DNA from: Manis javanica
Taxonomy: Eukaryota > Chordata > Mammalia > Pholidota > Manidae
Direction: 5' to 3'
Assembly: GCF_040802235.1 (NCBI RefSeq)
Contig: NC_133158.1
Span: 20,277,001-20,341,000, forward strand
DNA length: 64,000 nucleotides
Shown: positions 34,106 to 45,556 of the stretch, in pieces
How positions within the stretch are numbered: position 1 is the stretch's first letter
Layout of the letters: every line of letters begins with the position of its first letter
Program-made: the position numbers and the translations under genes
The notes under the pieces: model-generated
What the model was told of the DNA's origin: nothing
The model's input: only the letters and a program-made list of their open reading frames with translations
Database searches by the model: none

Positions 34106-35299
34106 TCTTTTTCACGATGCAACACTGAGTGGGTGAGTGTATGAATAAATAAATGACTATCCAGTGGGGTAAAGAAATGAATGAATGAATGAATGATCAA
34201 GGCAGTATGACAGACTGAAAAAAGAACTCTCACTTTCATTCAGGTTTAAAGAAAATAGGGTAAACTTTACTATTCAAATGAAACCCCAAAGTGTACCATG
34301 TGAAATGTTAATGTATGGAAGTCACAAACTCTGCGTCTTCTGCATCAAAATGAACTTTTTCAAAAATATCCAAGTAAGTTTGGGAATTGGCCATATTGCA
34401 AGACGGCGGAAGAGTGTGCAGCATTTTGCTATCACAGATTGTGAGGTACAAAGAAGGGTCATTCAAGTGGATCCAAACTAGCAACTTTCTAGCTGTGAAA
34501 AGAAGACAATGCTCTTACAGACAGCCACAGCTTCGGAAACCTGAGTGATGGAAAGATTTGAGCATACAGCTGAAAATCAGAGGCAGTGTGTCCTCTGACC
34601 TTCCCAGTGCAAACACTACCTGGAACTGGGCTCCAAGACATCGCCTGCTGACTGGTCAGTTCTAAGTAAAAAAAAAATAATCAAACCCCTGCACTTCACG
34701 TATCATGAACTGCATTTCACACACATCCAGCTGTAGAGCTTGGCCATGGAGACCACTTATTTCATGTCTCAGGTGAAATATAGATGGGAGATTTATTATA
34801 GGGGTGACAGACTGCGTGATTAATAAATATTCAGTCATCTTTTCATTCTTCCTTTTGTACTAGTGGAATGCTCTCTCTAATCTCTTCAAGTGGCATTCTG
34901 ATTTAAAAGAAAGAAGGAATGAGGAGAGGAGGAAGGAAGCCCAGTGAAGGTGGTCTGTGTCAATGTGGAGAATTCTTGTTTGTAGCCGGTTAGGATTACA
35001 GTCTCCAGAAGGATCACTTTATTCTGCTACTATTACTGCATCACTATGGGGATGATAATGTTATCCTGGTTTCCTTTCCCTCTTCTGCACTTATCTTCGT
35101 AGTTGCCTTTTCAACCACATTAGTTTTCATTGGTCAGAGGGTTTGCTTAACTCTGTTTTAATGGTTCAAGTTTCCCCTTACTGCATTACATGAAGGAGTG
35201 CTGATATAGGGATTGTTCCATGATTTAAACGATGAAGAAACATTATATAAAATTTATATATTTAAATATAAAAATATATAGAAGCCTAAAATGTAAGAA
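34106..35299. other. Unassigned stretch with short TGAA microsatellite
   Basis: A short (TGAA)n run sits at about 34175-34195. Nothing else recognisable is present. The final ~70 bp are AT-rich, leading into an old L1. Confidence 0.45.
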
Positions 35300-36560
35300 A
35301 TAGTTTCATTCTTAGCCCATTCTCCACTTCCTTCTACATCAACTCAATTCTATTCCCCAGAGGAATAGAAACCTTGAAGTATTTTACATTTCTTCCAAGT
35401 TATTTTATATATATATATACACACACAAACATGTATTTGTACTTCTTTATGTATTTAGAAAAATGGGCTCATGTTATGTATATCATTCTGTAACTTGTTT
35501 TTCCATTAAACAATTTGACGGATCTCTTTTCATGTCAGGAGTTGTTACCTCACCTTCTCATTCTTTTAATTAACTTTAAGCTATTCTGTTGTGTAACTAT
35601 ACCTTTAAAAAAAACTATGTATTTATGAACTTTTAAATTTTATCCAACTGTCAACAGTTTAAACTGAATTGCAGTGACTATCCATTCATATCTGCACACC
35701 CACATTATTTTTTAAATGGGATAAAGTCTCACAAGTAAAACTCTTGCAATAAAAGGTATTTTTATTTTAAATTTTGATAAGATTTTGTCAAATTTTCTGA
35801 TGTGTTTATAATTTTTTATATTGAATTTATGCCCTTGCATTTTGAAATTAAAAATGAATTTATGCTCATATTAGCAAGTAAAAAATCATATAGAGTGCCT
35901 CCCTCCCCCCATCACCCAATTACAGTCCTTTAAAATACCCAGTGTTAACTATTTGGTTAATGGACCAGAATGCCCATTTCTCTACACTCTCAGCAGCAAT
36001 GAAGGCTATCTATCTTTGATTTTTATAACTGGATGAGCAAAAGATATTGTTCTTATTTACTTTTCTCTAAAGGCATCTATTTATTGGCCATTTACATTCA
36101 TATCGCATACATTTCCTTTGTATTACTGATGTATACTATTAGATTGCTTTTTCTTGTCAATTTGTAAGGGCATCTTTAACATGAGAAATGTTAGTCTTTT
36201 TTTGCCTTAAATAGTTATTTGCAGTCCATTGTTTGTCTTTTAAACTATTTTAAGTATTTCTGTCATTTTGAAATTTTATGTTTTCTATATTCATAGAAAA
36301 TAACTGGAATTTGAATTTGAAATTTTCAGGCACCAAATGTGTATTCTCTTAACTTCATTTCAGTATATTCTCCTTTGGTTTCTTTTCAGACTCTCAGAAA
36401 GTGACGTCTCTCCTATTTTCAAAAGCAAACCATTCTTCTTTTCAAATCTAACATTCCTACCTCACACCGTTATGAATCTATAGTTCCTTGAGATAAAGGC
36501 TTTTTTCTATTATATGTTTATGTTGTAGAAGTAATTTTTTAAATTTTATAATTCAATTCT
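35300..36560 (-). mobile_element. L1ME-type L1 3' region, antisense
   Basis: Antisense order: GGGCTCATGTTATGTATATC, ATTCTGTAACTTGTTTTTCC, GGATCTCTTTTCATGTCAGG, GCAGTGACTATCCATTCATA, CTCTACACTCTCAGCAGCAA, TATTTATTGGCCATTTACAT and GTCCATTGTTTGTCTTTTAA. It covers old L1 3' UTR and ORF2 end, strongly decayed and without an open frame. A TA/CA microsatellite (35403-35429) sits inside. Confidence 0.78.
35403..35429. repeat. (TA)n(CA)n microsatellite
   Basis: TTTTATATATATATATACAC followed by ACACA is a short compound dinucleotide repeat. Confidence 0.9.
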
Positions 36561-38683
36561 ACCTGTATTTCATTATAATAAAAGATTAATCTTTATTCTA
36601 CTTACACATTTGAATGTATTCAGATTGTGTGCTATTATAAGAACATTTTCGTTACTGTTCTAATGGAAACCTTTTATTAAAGCAGGTGTCCTCTCTCTTC
36701 AAATTATGCAGAATTATGTGCATATCTATATCTACATATAACTATCAGTATAGATATACAGACACATATAGGATCCATTTCTGTAATTATTTATGTCTTT
36801 CTTCACTTAATCTGTTATAGACATAGATGAATGAATAAAATTACCTTACTATTATGTCTACTTTTTGTTTCTCCTATTGTTTTTGCTTGATAAATGTTGT
36901 GTCCATACATTTGGTATAAAGCCCTTGCAATGTTATACACTTAGTATGAATTCCACTTCTTCATCCTTTAATTAATGCTTACTTCTTCAAATACCGGTTT
37001 ATTTATTTATTTATTTTTGTGATGTGTGTATGTGTGTGTGTTGTACATCTGGGCATTGTACATTAATTCTGTTAAACTACATGACTAAGATAAAAATGAG
37101 AGATAATATTGTTATACTACTAGAGGGTGCATGTGGGCATGCTCTCATTGTTCATCTTTGCATTATAATTACACTATATGGTTATCTGACTTTACAAAAC
37201 TTCTTGGTAAAAATAAATGACACCTTGTCTCATCTTTTTCTAAAGAATTCTAAATATTTAATACATATTAAAATATTCATGAAAATGTAATTTTAACATA
37301 ATGGCAATCACTAAATTGATAGTAACAATGAACCTATTAAAAGATAACTCATCACTGATGGTGCATAAATCATTTCATTCACATCTTATAGAATCATCAT
37401 CTAAGGGCAGGACTGACCTTCTTGGTGTGTAGGTTGGCTGATGTCTGCATGCATTCTACTGCATAAAGGAATATTCCCTTTTCCTAAAAAACAGTCTTCA
37501 GTAATTTGAGTATTCCTTTATTGTTTCATAAAGATAATATGTGAAGTAGTATAAAATCTAATGTATTGCATAAGTAAATACAGTCAATCTTAAATAAACT
37601 AAGTTTTAAAATTTCCAGCATCTTCATATTTCATCACATTGACTTCAGTATTTCCTGGGTATGCTCCCTCTTTAGTTTGTCTGACGTGTTTTCTCATATC
37701 ATAAGATAAGCTTTTTGACCAACCAAAGTGCTTCAATTCATATTATTTTCTGAATTTTTTGAACTGAAATGAGGGTACAATTTTTCATTAGTGACCATTT
37801 CTATTTCTACTACCATTTTTTTGGATTATATTTGGTATTTATAATCCTAATTTTGGTCTTTCTTTAGGCTGCTGTCATTCTTTTTGTGGTAGTTTGATTA
37901 TAGAATTTATTTTATTACAGTAATTTATCTTTTTCTTATTCTTAATAAATTATGGAGTTCTTTGCAATTTAGTTTTCATTATTCTGTTTTTCATATAATT
38001 TCTCATTTGCTTTTTATTTTCACAGGAAATATTATCTTCAAATCTCTGCAAAATGTGCATACTGAAATCCCTGTGTTTGTAGCTTGCTAATTTTGAAACA
38101 TGTAAATATTCCTCTAAGAGAAGTCTTGATGGGCAATTATCTACCAAAAGCTTGGAATAAAGACACACTACTAGGTGAATTTTATCTGTCTCTCTTTCAT
38201 TAACCTTGGCAATATCATTAAATGCTATCTGAAAGCCTGGTTAATTAACTGACTCGGCAGGTAGGAACCTCAGAGACGGACTGCTAAGACAAAATAAGAA
38301 GGTGACTAATAATTGCGATTATTCTCCCAGGTCATATCATCAAGCTGGTCATTATTTTCTTGCACTGATCTGGCTCTGGAAGGAATATAAATACTTGTGA
38401 CCTGGAATGACAGATGTTCTTCAATCTGCCTTTGAAAATCTTGTCTACTTGACTTGGGTTTCTCTCCTCAAAAGAGGGTATATATTCTTTGCTATATATA
38501 GACTTAGATACCACTCTCAGCCCTTACCTTGGTGTCAACAGAAAACCTCAATGCTCTCCTAGAACTTTTCCAAAATGGAACATATCTACTACCATCACTG
38601 TGTTTAGAAACTATAGATTTTGTAGATATCTTAAAATAGGTAAGATAAAGTCTAAGAACATAAAGAGAGAGAAGCATCATTGA
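36561..38683. other. Unassigned AT-rich stretch
   Basis: Contains (TTTA)n near 36998-37017 and a TG-rich patch at 37022-37042. Several decayed L1-like phrases may be present but none is clear enough to call. Frames at 37024-37290 (+), 37950-38168 (-), 38332-38514 (-) and 38489-38683 (+) have no domain. Confidence 0.45.
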
Positions 38684-38800
38684 TAACTGACCTATTTTAC
38701 AGATGGAACAACTGGGACACAGAAAGGTCAGTTCACTTGCTCATCAATGGCAGGGCAGATGAGAGAACCTAGATCTTCTTAATTCTTTCTGGACATTTAA
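38684..38800 (-). repeat. MIR SINE, antisense
   Basis: GACCTATTTTACAGATGGAA, CAACTGGGACACAGAAAGGT, TTCACTTGCTCATCAATGGC and GAGAACCTAGATCTTCTTAA follow antisense MIR core and tRNA-like half. Confidence 0.87.
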
Positions 38801-41164
38801 CACGCACATAGGAATAAAGATAAAGAATAACTTCTTGCCACTGAAATAATATTTTAAAATCAGTAAGTTGATATTGTCTGTGATCTCATAACAAAGTATA
38901 TGGGAGTTTATGACATAGCTATTGGTCAGGATTTACTTCTAGTTGGTAGATTTTCTTATTCTTTATTGTTTCCATTATTTGAAGACTCCAGACTATAATT
39001 ATTGAGGTTACAAAGAGCAGTAAATATTTCATGCCTCTGGCTGACAGTCACAGATAATCATATGGAATATGAACACAGAATGAATAGAGTTCTCACTGAA
39101 GGCTACTTTTGGAGATATACAATAAGCATCTCTCTTCAAAAAGCTGGACAGCTGATTATTTCATCTTGAGAAATAGCAGATGATGGATTCCTAATTAACT
39201 GCTTGAAATAGCAGATGATGGATTCCTAATTCACTGTTTAATTATATTTGAATATGGAAAGAATGCTTCACTTTGAATGTAGTTTTAAAATATGTCTCAA
39301 GTATGCCATCAATTTCTTTTTCTGATCAGTGAAGAAAATTACATAAATCAGAAAGACTAACTCTTAGTGGTTAAGCATTTGCACTGTACTTTTGTTTTCT
39401 TAACTTCTTAGTTTCAACATTTAAAAACAAGACAGACATTTTGTCCCTGAAGTAATAGGTTCAATCTGTTCCTATTACTGAATATATTGCTAAGATATAC
39501 CACTTGAATAAACAACGTAAAATCTTAGAAATGGTCTAAAGTGTTGTAGCATTATCATAAGAGTATTTTTGTATCATTTCTCATTTCCAGCTTGTCATCT
39601 GAAAAAGTTTTTCTTGAAAAACAGCATACTTTAGGGTAGAAAAGCAGAATCTTAATATTCATTCTCTCAATCCATGTCATCCTTTGTTTTTGTTTTTTAA
39701 TAAGTCATCAGAATTACCAACCAACAAATTTTCTTGGCAAATAAAATCCTACAGATTGCTATTACAGTGCAAATCCTTCTCTTTGGGAAGCAAAGCCCAC
39801 CTGGCTACATATAGGTTGCTAGACTCCCAACAGGACTGATCCTGGGCACATTTTCTAGTCTGCCTCATAAATCACAAGGAAGAATTGTAAACCAACAGAC
39901 ACATCTCTTCTATAGCCTGGATAAACAGAATAAAGCTTGTCAAGTACTTCTCCTTCACTTATGTACTGCACTTATCCCAAAAGCAGCTAATTCATACTCT
40001 CTCCATCAGTAACATCACCCAAGTCCAAAGTGAAATATTTACCAACAGATGCACAAGAGTGCAATTGCTCTTCCACAATGCATTCCATTGATATTTTGCA
40101 ACATCCATCAGCGTTATGTGATAAGGAATTCTGCCAATAGCTCATTCTGCTTTCCCTGTGATCAAACTATTTGTCATTAACATGGCAGCTCCTTTTATTA
40201 GCTTCTTGGCGCTAGTGTGACTTGTACCTAGTGTTTTGGCAAGATGAGTGCAACCCTGAAAGATGCTTCTGTAGGTCTGGTCTTTTTTCTACTACTGACA
40301 ACAAAAGTCATCAATTTTGCATCGAAAGCATTATTTTCAGCTTATTCAGGAAAAACAGAAAGGTCACTCTCCTTTGGAGATACTGTGAACAGTATCTTGA
40401 AATAAAGATACTATGGCTTTATTTCAATATTGAATAGAGTTTCATAATGAAGTTTTATATATGTGCTCATCTAATTACATGCTGTCTTTAAGATAGTAGT
40501 GAAGAATTACTTAACATTCATTTTTCTTAGAATAATTGTTCATATAGATTTTCACTAGAGTCCCAGAAACTGCTTATATTTGTGATGCTCTCCGAACTCC
40601 AGTATTTATGTTCCAATTTAACCACTATTTCTATGCACCAGTGACTTTTTGTGACTTGAACACTTTTTTGAATAAGAATAGAACCTATGAAATAGGAATA
40701 AAATGTAAGTTAAACAGTTAACTCCATTTAGCTGAGATGAACTGATGACCATCAGTCTCAGTTGAACGTACAAAACCCTCAAATGTAATGGGAATTCTGT
40801 GACTAATACAATGAGAGTTACATTCTGTATTTGCTAAACACATCTGATAAAATGTGCTTACTGTTCTCACCCACAAATCTCGGAGCCATCTCCAACAGTA
40901 GCTGCAGAGACCACCAGGTCAGACCAGTGGGATCAGAGAACCCTACTTTGAGAAATGCTTTTGCAGTGCAATGATTGTTTCATTTCACAGACCTGTTTGT
41001 ACTGTAAGAGGCTTGCTGTCTTTGGGAGAAGGCATCATCAGTACGTAAGGGAAAGAGTACAGAGGATCCTGCAAGGTGATCACAGACCCTGTCCTTTCAC
41101 TCGCCCTAATTCTACTTTTCATCTTTATGGTGTTTCATCATTCAAACAGTAAGTCCTCTTATGC
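38801..41164. other. Long unassigned stretch, no gene seen
   Basis: About 2.4 kb with no recognisable exon, RNA gene or repeat, except the 35-bp tandem duplication at 39170-39239. Frames at 40222-40437 and 40955-41152 (+) carry no domain. Confidence 0.45.
39170..39239. repeat. 35-bp tandem duplication, two copies
   Basis: GAAATAGCAGATGATGGATT opens both copies (39170-39204 and 39205-39239). The copies differ at only two positions (AATTAACTGCTT against AATTCACTGTTT). A recent local slippage or end-joining duplication is likely. Confidence 0.95.
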
Positions 41165-41390
41165 ACCATTTATTGCATGTTTACTGGATGCCTGGTTGTA
41201 AATTTATATTAAAATACAGGCTTTTCATAGTGACTCCATCAGTTTGTATTAAGTCCACTCTAGAGATAAGGAAAGTGAAATTTAGAAAGGCTTATTAACT
41301 GGTCCCTCAAATCACTTATTAATAAGTTGCAGGGTTGGGCCCAATCCCAGCCTTTTGGGGTCTAAAGCCTGTGCCATTGGCCTGTTTGCT
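41165..41390 (-). repeat. MIR SINE, antisense
   Basis: CCATTTATTGCATGTTTACT, GGATGCCTGGTTGTAAATTT, TCTAGAGATAAGGAAAGTGA, CAGGGTTGGGCCCAATCCCA and AAGCCTGTGCCATTGGCC trace a long antisense MIR with a decayed middle. Confidence 0.8.
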
Positions 41391-41414
41391 CACCCATTAG
41401 AATGCACATAAAAT

Positions 41415-41720
41415 CTCATTTTACTTTCTTGCTCTAAAACCTTCAGTGATTTGCCCCTGGCTCCAGAATTACTACAAACCCCCTGTGCATAGCATTAAGA
41501 TCCTTGGACAACGTGGTCTTCACCCGCTCCTTCAGCTCTGTCTGCCACACAGACTGACCATCTTCCCCAGTTGCACTGTGTCCATTCCTGCTCTTATGCC
41601 TAAGTTCAGAATCTTCCCTCTCTTGCGAGCCATTCTTGGCTCTATCTACCTATCAAATTCCAGCCTACTTTGCCCACAGGTCATACAGTATTCCTTGACC
41701 CCCAGGGAACTTAGGCTTCC
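41415..41720 (+). repeat. L2 LINE fragment, sense
   Basis: TTGCTCTAAAACCTTCAGTG, CATAGCATTAAGATCCTTGG, ACAACGTGGTCTTCACCCGC and CAGCCTACTTTGCCCACAGG follow the L2 order 'tgctcaaaaccctccagtggct...aaaatccaaa...ggcctacaaggccct' in decayed form. Confidence 0.6.
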
Positions 41721-41799
41721 ACAGGAGGCACGAGAAAGGCATGAGAATGACACGTGAAATGTCATATTCACACTGTAATTGTCTGGGCCATTGGCTGTC

Positions 41800-41935
41800 G
41801 GTATGTGGTCAACTGATCACCAACAAAACCATCCACAAGTGTTTTTTAAAATGCAGATTTCAAGGATTCTTTCCAGATGTACTGCTGGGGTGGGGTAGGA
41901 TGTCTGAATTTTCAACAAATTTCCTGAATTAGTCT
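41800..41935. mobile_element. MER5-type hAT-Charlie fragment
   Basis: GTATGTGGTCAACTGATCAC, TTTAAAATGCAGATTTCAAG, TACTGCTGGGGTGGGGTAGG and TCTGAATTTTCAACAAATTT resemble the interior of MER5A-like elements, without clear terminal repeats. Confidence 0.55.
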
Positions 41936-42639
41936 TCTATATCTTAAAATTAGAGAATCTCTGTCTGTGTACATGTATGTAAGGGATGCTGGGGTGAACA
42001 CCAAAGCCAGAGCTTCATGAAGCTTCAAGGGCCACATAAGACTGGAAATGTTCAGTTATCCTAGCAAGTCCCTCATGTCCAGAAATTGAGACCGCTCATC
42101 CTGCAGGGAAGGCAGCATAGGCTGCACGAGGAGGGCAGAGGGGAAAGGAGGGTCTACCTGCATCAACACCTGGAGGCTCTAGCGCTTCTGGCTCCTTCCC
42201 AGAGCTCCCCGTGCTCTTTCCCAAATCCACTCACATGCTCTCTTGATAGCATCTCTTATTTTCTCATTACAAATTAGTATATATTTGGGTAGTGAAATTA
42301 AAACATACACAAGGAGTTTCTATTAAAGCTGAAAATGAGTTGACCATTGTTAACATTTTTGCCCTCTTACCAATTTTTTTTCCTGTATACATGTATGCTT
42401 TAAAAAGAAAAAAAGTACGGAACCAGACAATGGCTATACAGGGACTGTTTGTTCTCTTTTCATCCTTTTAGCTAAATGTTAACATCGCTCATATCTACAA
42501 TTATTCTCTGAAGTCAGTATTTTAATAATGTCAAAAAGAGCCCACCCTGTGAATGTTTTGATTACCAGCAGTTATGCAGTGCTGGTCATATAGTTGGCTC
42601 TTGATAAAAGTGGTTTAATAAAGAATTACTATTCAACAA
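41936..42639. other. Unassigned stretch, no gene seen
   Basis: No exon or confident repeat. A decayed L2-like terminus may lie at about 42570-42625 (GGTCATATAGTTGGCTCTTG). Confidence 0.4.
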
Positions 42640-42800
42640 TTCAGTTGATGGACAGTTGGATCATTTCCATTTTTTCCCTTTAATACAAATAACACTGTAA
42701 TTTGTATGTAAGATGAGTTCCTTTAGGTAAACTCCTGAGAATGATATTTGTTGCATTATATGACATTTATATTTTTAAGGTTTTGATACACGTACCAATT
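42640..42800 (-). mobile_element. L1ME fragment, antisense
   Basis: GTTGATGGACAGTTGGATCA, TTTCCATTTTTTCCCTTTAA, TTTAGGTAAACTCCTGAGAA and TGTTGCATTATATGACATTT match a short ORF2 piece of an old L1ME in antisense. Confidence 0.6.
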
Positions 42801-42802
42801 TT

Positions 42803-43717
42803 TTTTCCAGTTTTATTGAGAAATAAGTAACTGATGTAAATCACTGTCTGAGTTTAAGGCATACAGCATGCTGGTCTGACTTACATATAGTGAAATGATT
42901 ACCAAAATATATTCAGCTAACATCCGTCTTTTCAGAGATACAATAAGAAGCAAAGCAAAGGGAGAAAAAAATTTCCTCTGTGTGATGAGAAGTCTTAGGA
43001 TTTACTCTGAACACTTTCCTATGTATCATACAGCAGTGTTAGCTACTGTCATCATGTTGCACATAACATCCCCTAGTACTTATTTTTACCTTATAACTGA
43101 AAGTTTTGTATCTTTTGATCACCTTCCTCCAGTTCTCCCTTCCTCCTACCCTCCGTCTCTGACAATCTTTTTTTCCATGAATCTGCTTTTTTTTTTAAGA
43201 TTCCACAGAGAAGTGAGATCATGCAGTATTTGCTTTTCTCTGTCTGACTTATTTCACTTGGCATAATGCCTATGTTGTTCACAAATGGTAGAAATACATT
43301 TTCTATGGCTCAATAATATTCCATTTTATACACACAGCAACTTCTTTATCCACTCATCTGCTGATGGACACTTAGCTGTTGCCATGTTTTGCTACTGAAA
43401 ATAATGCTGCAATAAACATGGGAGTCCAGGTAGCATTCCAGGTTAGTGTTCTTGTTTCCTCTGGATATATTCCTAGAAGTGGGATTGCTGGTTCAGATGG
43501 TAGTTCTATTTTTAATTTTTGGAGGAACCTCCACACTCTTTGCCACAGTGGCTGCACCAGTTTACAATGCCACCAATAGTGTTCAAGTGTTCCCTTTTGT
43601 CCACATCCATGGCAGCATTTATTATCTCATCTTTTTGATGATGGTCATTCTAACAGACATGGAGTGACATCTCACTGTGCATTTCTCTAATGATTGGTTA
43701 TGCTGAGCATCTTTTAT
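42803..43717 (-). mobile_element. Outer L1 (L1MA-like), 3' part, antisense
   Basis: The segment begins with the antisense 3' UTR (TTTTATTGAGAAATAAGTAA, AGTTTAAGGCATACAGCATG). It continues into ORF2 C-terminal sequence (TTATTTCACTTGGCATAATG, AATAATGCTGCAATAAACAT, TTGGAGGAACCTCCACACTC). It breaks off at GAGCATCTTTTAT and resumes at 45138, so the younger L1 at 43718-45137 split it. Minus-strand frames such as 43372-43557 are remnants of ORF2. Confidence 0.9.
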
Positions 43718-45137
43718 TTTTTTAGCTAAGTGTTTTTATTATGAATGTGTTACTAAAGAACATTATGTTTACTAGGCTCCCCCCTTCACCAAGTCTCCCA
43801 CCCCAACCCCATTAGAGTCACTGTCCATCAGTGTAGTAAGATGATGTAGAATCACTACTTGTCTTCACTGTGTTGCACAGCCCTCCCCATGCTCCCTCTA
43901 CATGCTAATCATAATACCCCCTTCTTTTTCCTCATCCTTACCCCTCTCTTCCCACACATCTTCCCTAGTCCCTTTCCCTTTGGTAACAGTTAGTCCTTTG
44001 GGTTCTGTGATTCTGCTGCTGTTTTGTTCCTTCAGTTTTTCTTTATTCTTAGACTCCACATATGAGTGAAATCATTTCATACTTATCTTTCTCTGCCTGG
44101 CTTACATCACTGAGCATAATACCCTCTAGCTCCATCCATGTTGTTGCAAATGGTAGGATTTGTTTTCTTCTTATGGCTGAATAATATTCCATTGAGTATA
44201 TGTACCATATCTTCTTTATCCATTCATCAACTGATGGACACTTAGGCTGCTTCCATTTCTTGGCTGTTGTAAATAGTGCTACAATAAACATAGGGGTGCA
44301 TCTGTCTTTTTCAAACTGGGCTGCTGCATTCTTAGGGTAAATTCCTGGAAGTGGGATTTCTGGGTCAAATGGTATGTCTATTTTGAACTTTTTGAGGAAC
44401 CTCCATACTGCTTTCCACAATGGTTGAACTAATTTACATTCCCACCAGCAGTGTAGGAGGGTTCCCCTTTCTCCACAACCTCGCCAACATGTGTTGTTGT
44501 TTGTCTTTTGGATGGTGACGATCCTTACTGGTGTGAGGTGATATCTCATTGTGGTTTTAATTTGCATTTCTCTGATGACTAGCAATGTGAAGCATCTTTT
44601 CATGTGTCCACCGGCCATCCAAATATCTTCCCCGGAGAACTGTCTACACAGCTCCTCTGCCCATTTTTTAATTGGATTATTTGCTTTTTGTTTGTTGAGG
44701 TGCATGAGCTCTTTATATATTTTGGATGTCAACCCTTTATCGGATCTGTCATTTATGAATATATTCTCCCATACTGTAGGATACCTTTTTGTTCTATTGA
44801 TGGTGTCCGTTGCTGTACAGAAGCTTTTCAGCTTGATATAGTCCCACTTGTTCATTTTTGCTTTTGTTTTCCTTGCCCGGGTAGATAGATTCATGAAGAA
44901 GTCACTAATGTTCACATCCAAGAGATTTTTGCCTATTTTTTTTTCTAAGAGTTTTATGGTTTCATGACTTACATTCAGGTCTTTGATCCATTTTCAATTT
45001 ACTTTTGTGTAGGGGGTTAGACATTGATCCAGTTTCATTCTCTTACATGTAGCTGTCCAGTTTTGCCAGCACCATCTGTTGAAGAGGCTGTCACTTCCCC
45101 ATTGTATGTCCATGGCTCCTTTATTGTATATTAACTA
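43718..45137 (-). mobile_element. Inner younger L1, 5'-truncated, antisense
   Basis: An antisense poly(A) (T run 43717-43723) is followed by 3' UTR (about 43724-44045), then ORF2 C-terminal half, truncated at about 45137. The flanks carry a target-site duplication: AGCATCTTTTAT at 43706-43717 and AGCATCTTTTTAT at 45138-45150 (one extra T). The outer L1 reads through continuously when this element is removed. The 3' UTR is related to that of the plus-strand L1 ending at 60380. Low divergence and a long open ORF2 frame make this one of the youngest insertions in the window. Confidence 0.93.
44049..44921 (-). pseudogene. L1 ORF2 C-terminal remnant (290 codons open)
   Basis: This frame encodes the end of L1 ORF2p, which in intact elements carries endonuclease, reverse transcriptase and a cysteine-rich C-terminal domain and copies L1 RNA at nicked target DNA. 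Only the region after the reverse transcriptase core is left. A C-x3-C-x7-H-x4-C motif is visible at residues 145, 149, 157 and 162, followed by the conserved [14 protein letters not shown] and the [11 protein letters not shown] stretch. The frame reaches the native C-terminus. Endonuclease and polymerase motifs are missing, so the product cannot be active. The ATG is internal and not a native start. Confidence 0.9.
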
Positions 45138-45556
45138 AGCATCTTTTTATGTACCTGTTGGCCTTTTGTATACCTTCTTTGGAGAAATGTGTGTTCAGGT
45201 CTTTTGCCCATTTTTTAATTGAGCTACTTACTTATTTTCTGTTATTAAGTTGTTTGAATTATTTATATATTTTGGATAATAATCCTTTATCAGTTACATG
45301 GTTTGCAAATACTTTTTCCATTCCATGTTTTTTTTTTCACTTTGTTAATGGTTTCTTTTGCTGTGAAGAAGCTTTTTAGTTTGATGTAGTTCCACTTAAT
45401 TTTTATTTTGCTGCTTGTGGTTAAGCTGTCAAAAAATTCATTACCAAGACTCAGGTCAAGGAGCTTTATTCCTACATTTTCTTCTAGAAGTTTCATGGTT
45501 TGCAGGTTTACATTTAAGACATTAATCCATTTTGATTTTACTTTGGCACAGATAGT
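45138..45556 (-). mobile_element. Outer L1 (L1MA-like), continued upstream part, antisense
   Basis: The segment resumes at GCATCTTTTTATGTACCTGT and continues GGTCTTTTGCCCATTTTTTA, AATCCTTTATCAGTTACATG, AAGAAGCTTTTTAGTTTGAT and TTAATCCATTTTGATTTTAC. It is collinear in ORF2 with the part ending at 43717. It stops near 45556, where GC-rich non-ORF sequence begins. Confidence 0.9.

Noticed and set aside
34175..34195. Short TGAA repeat considered as an L2 tail
   Set aside because: No L2 3' sequence precedes it, so it is called a simple microsatellite only.
43718..43800. Considered a distinct 3' UTR subfamily for the inner L1, compared with the L1 ending at 60380
   Set aside because: The two 3' UTRs align along most of their length and differ clearly only in the last ~30-60 bp. 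Divergence and truncation suffice to explain this.
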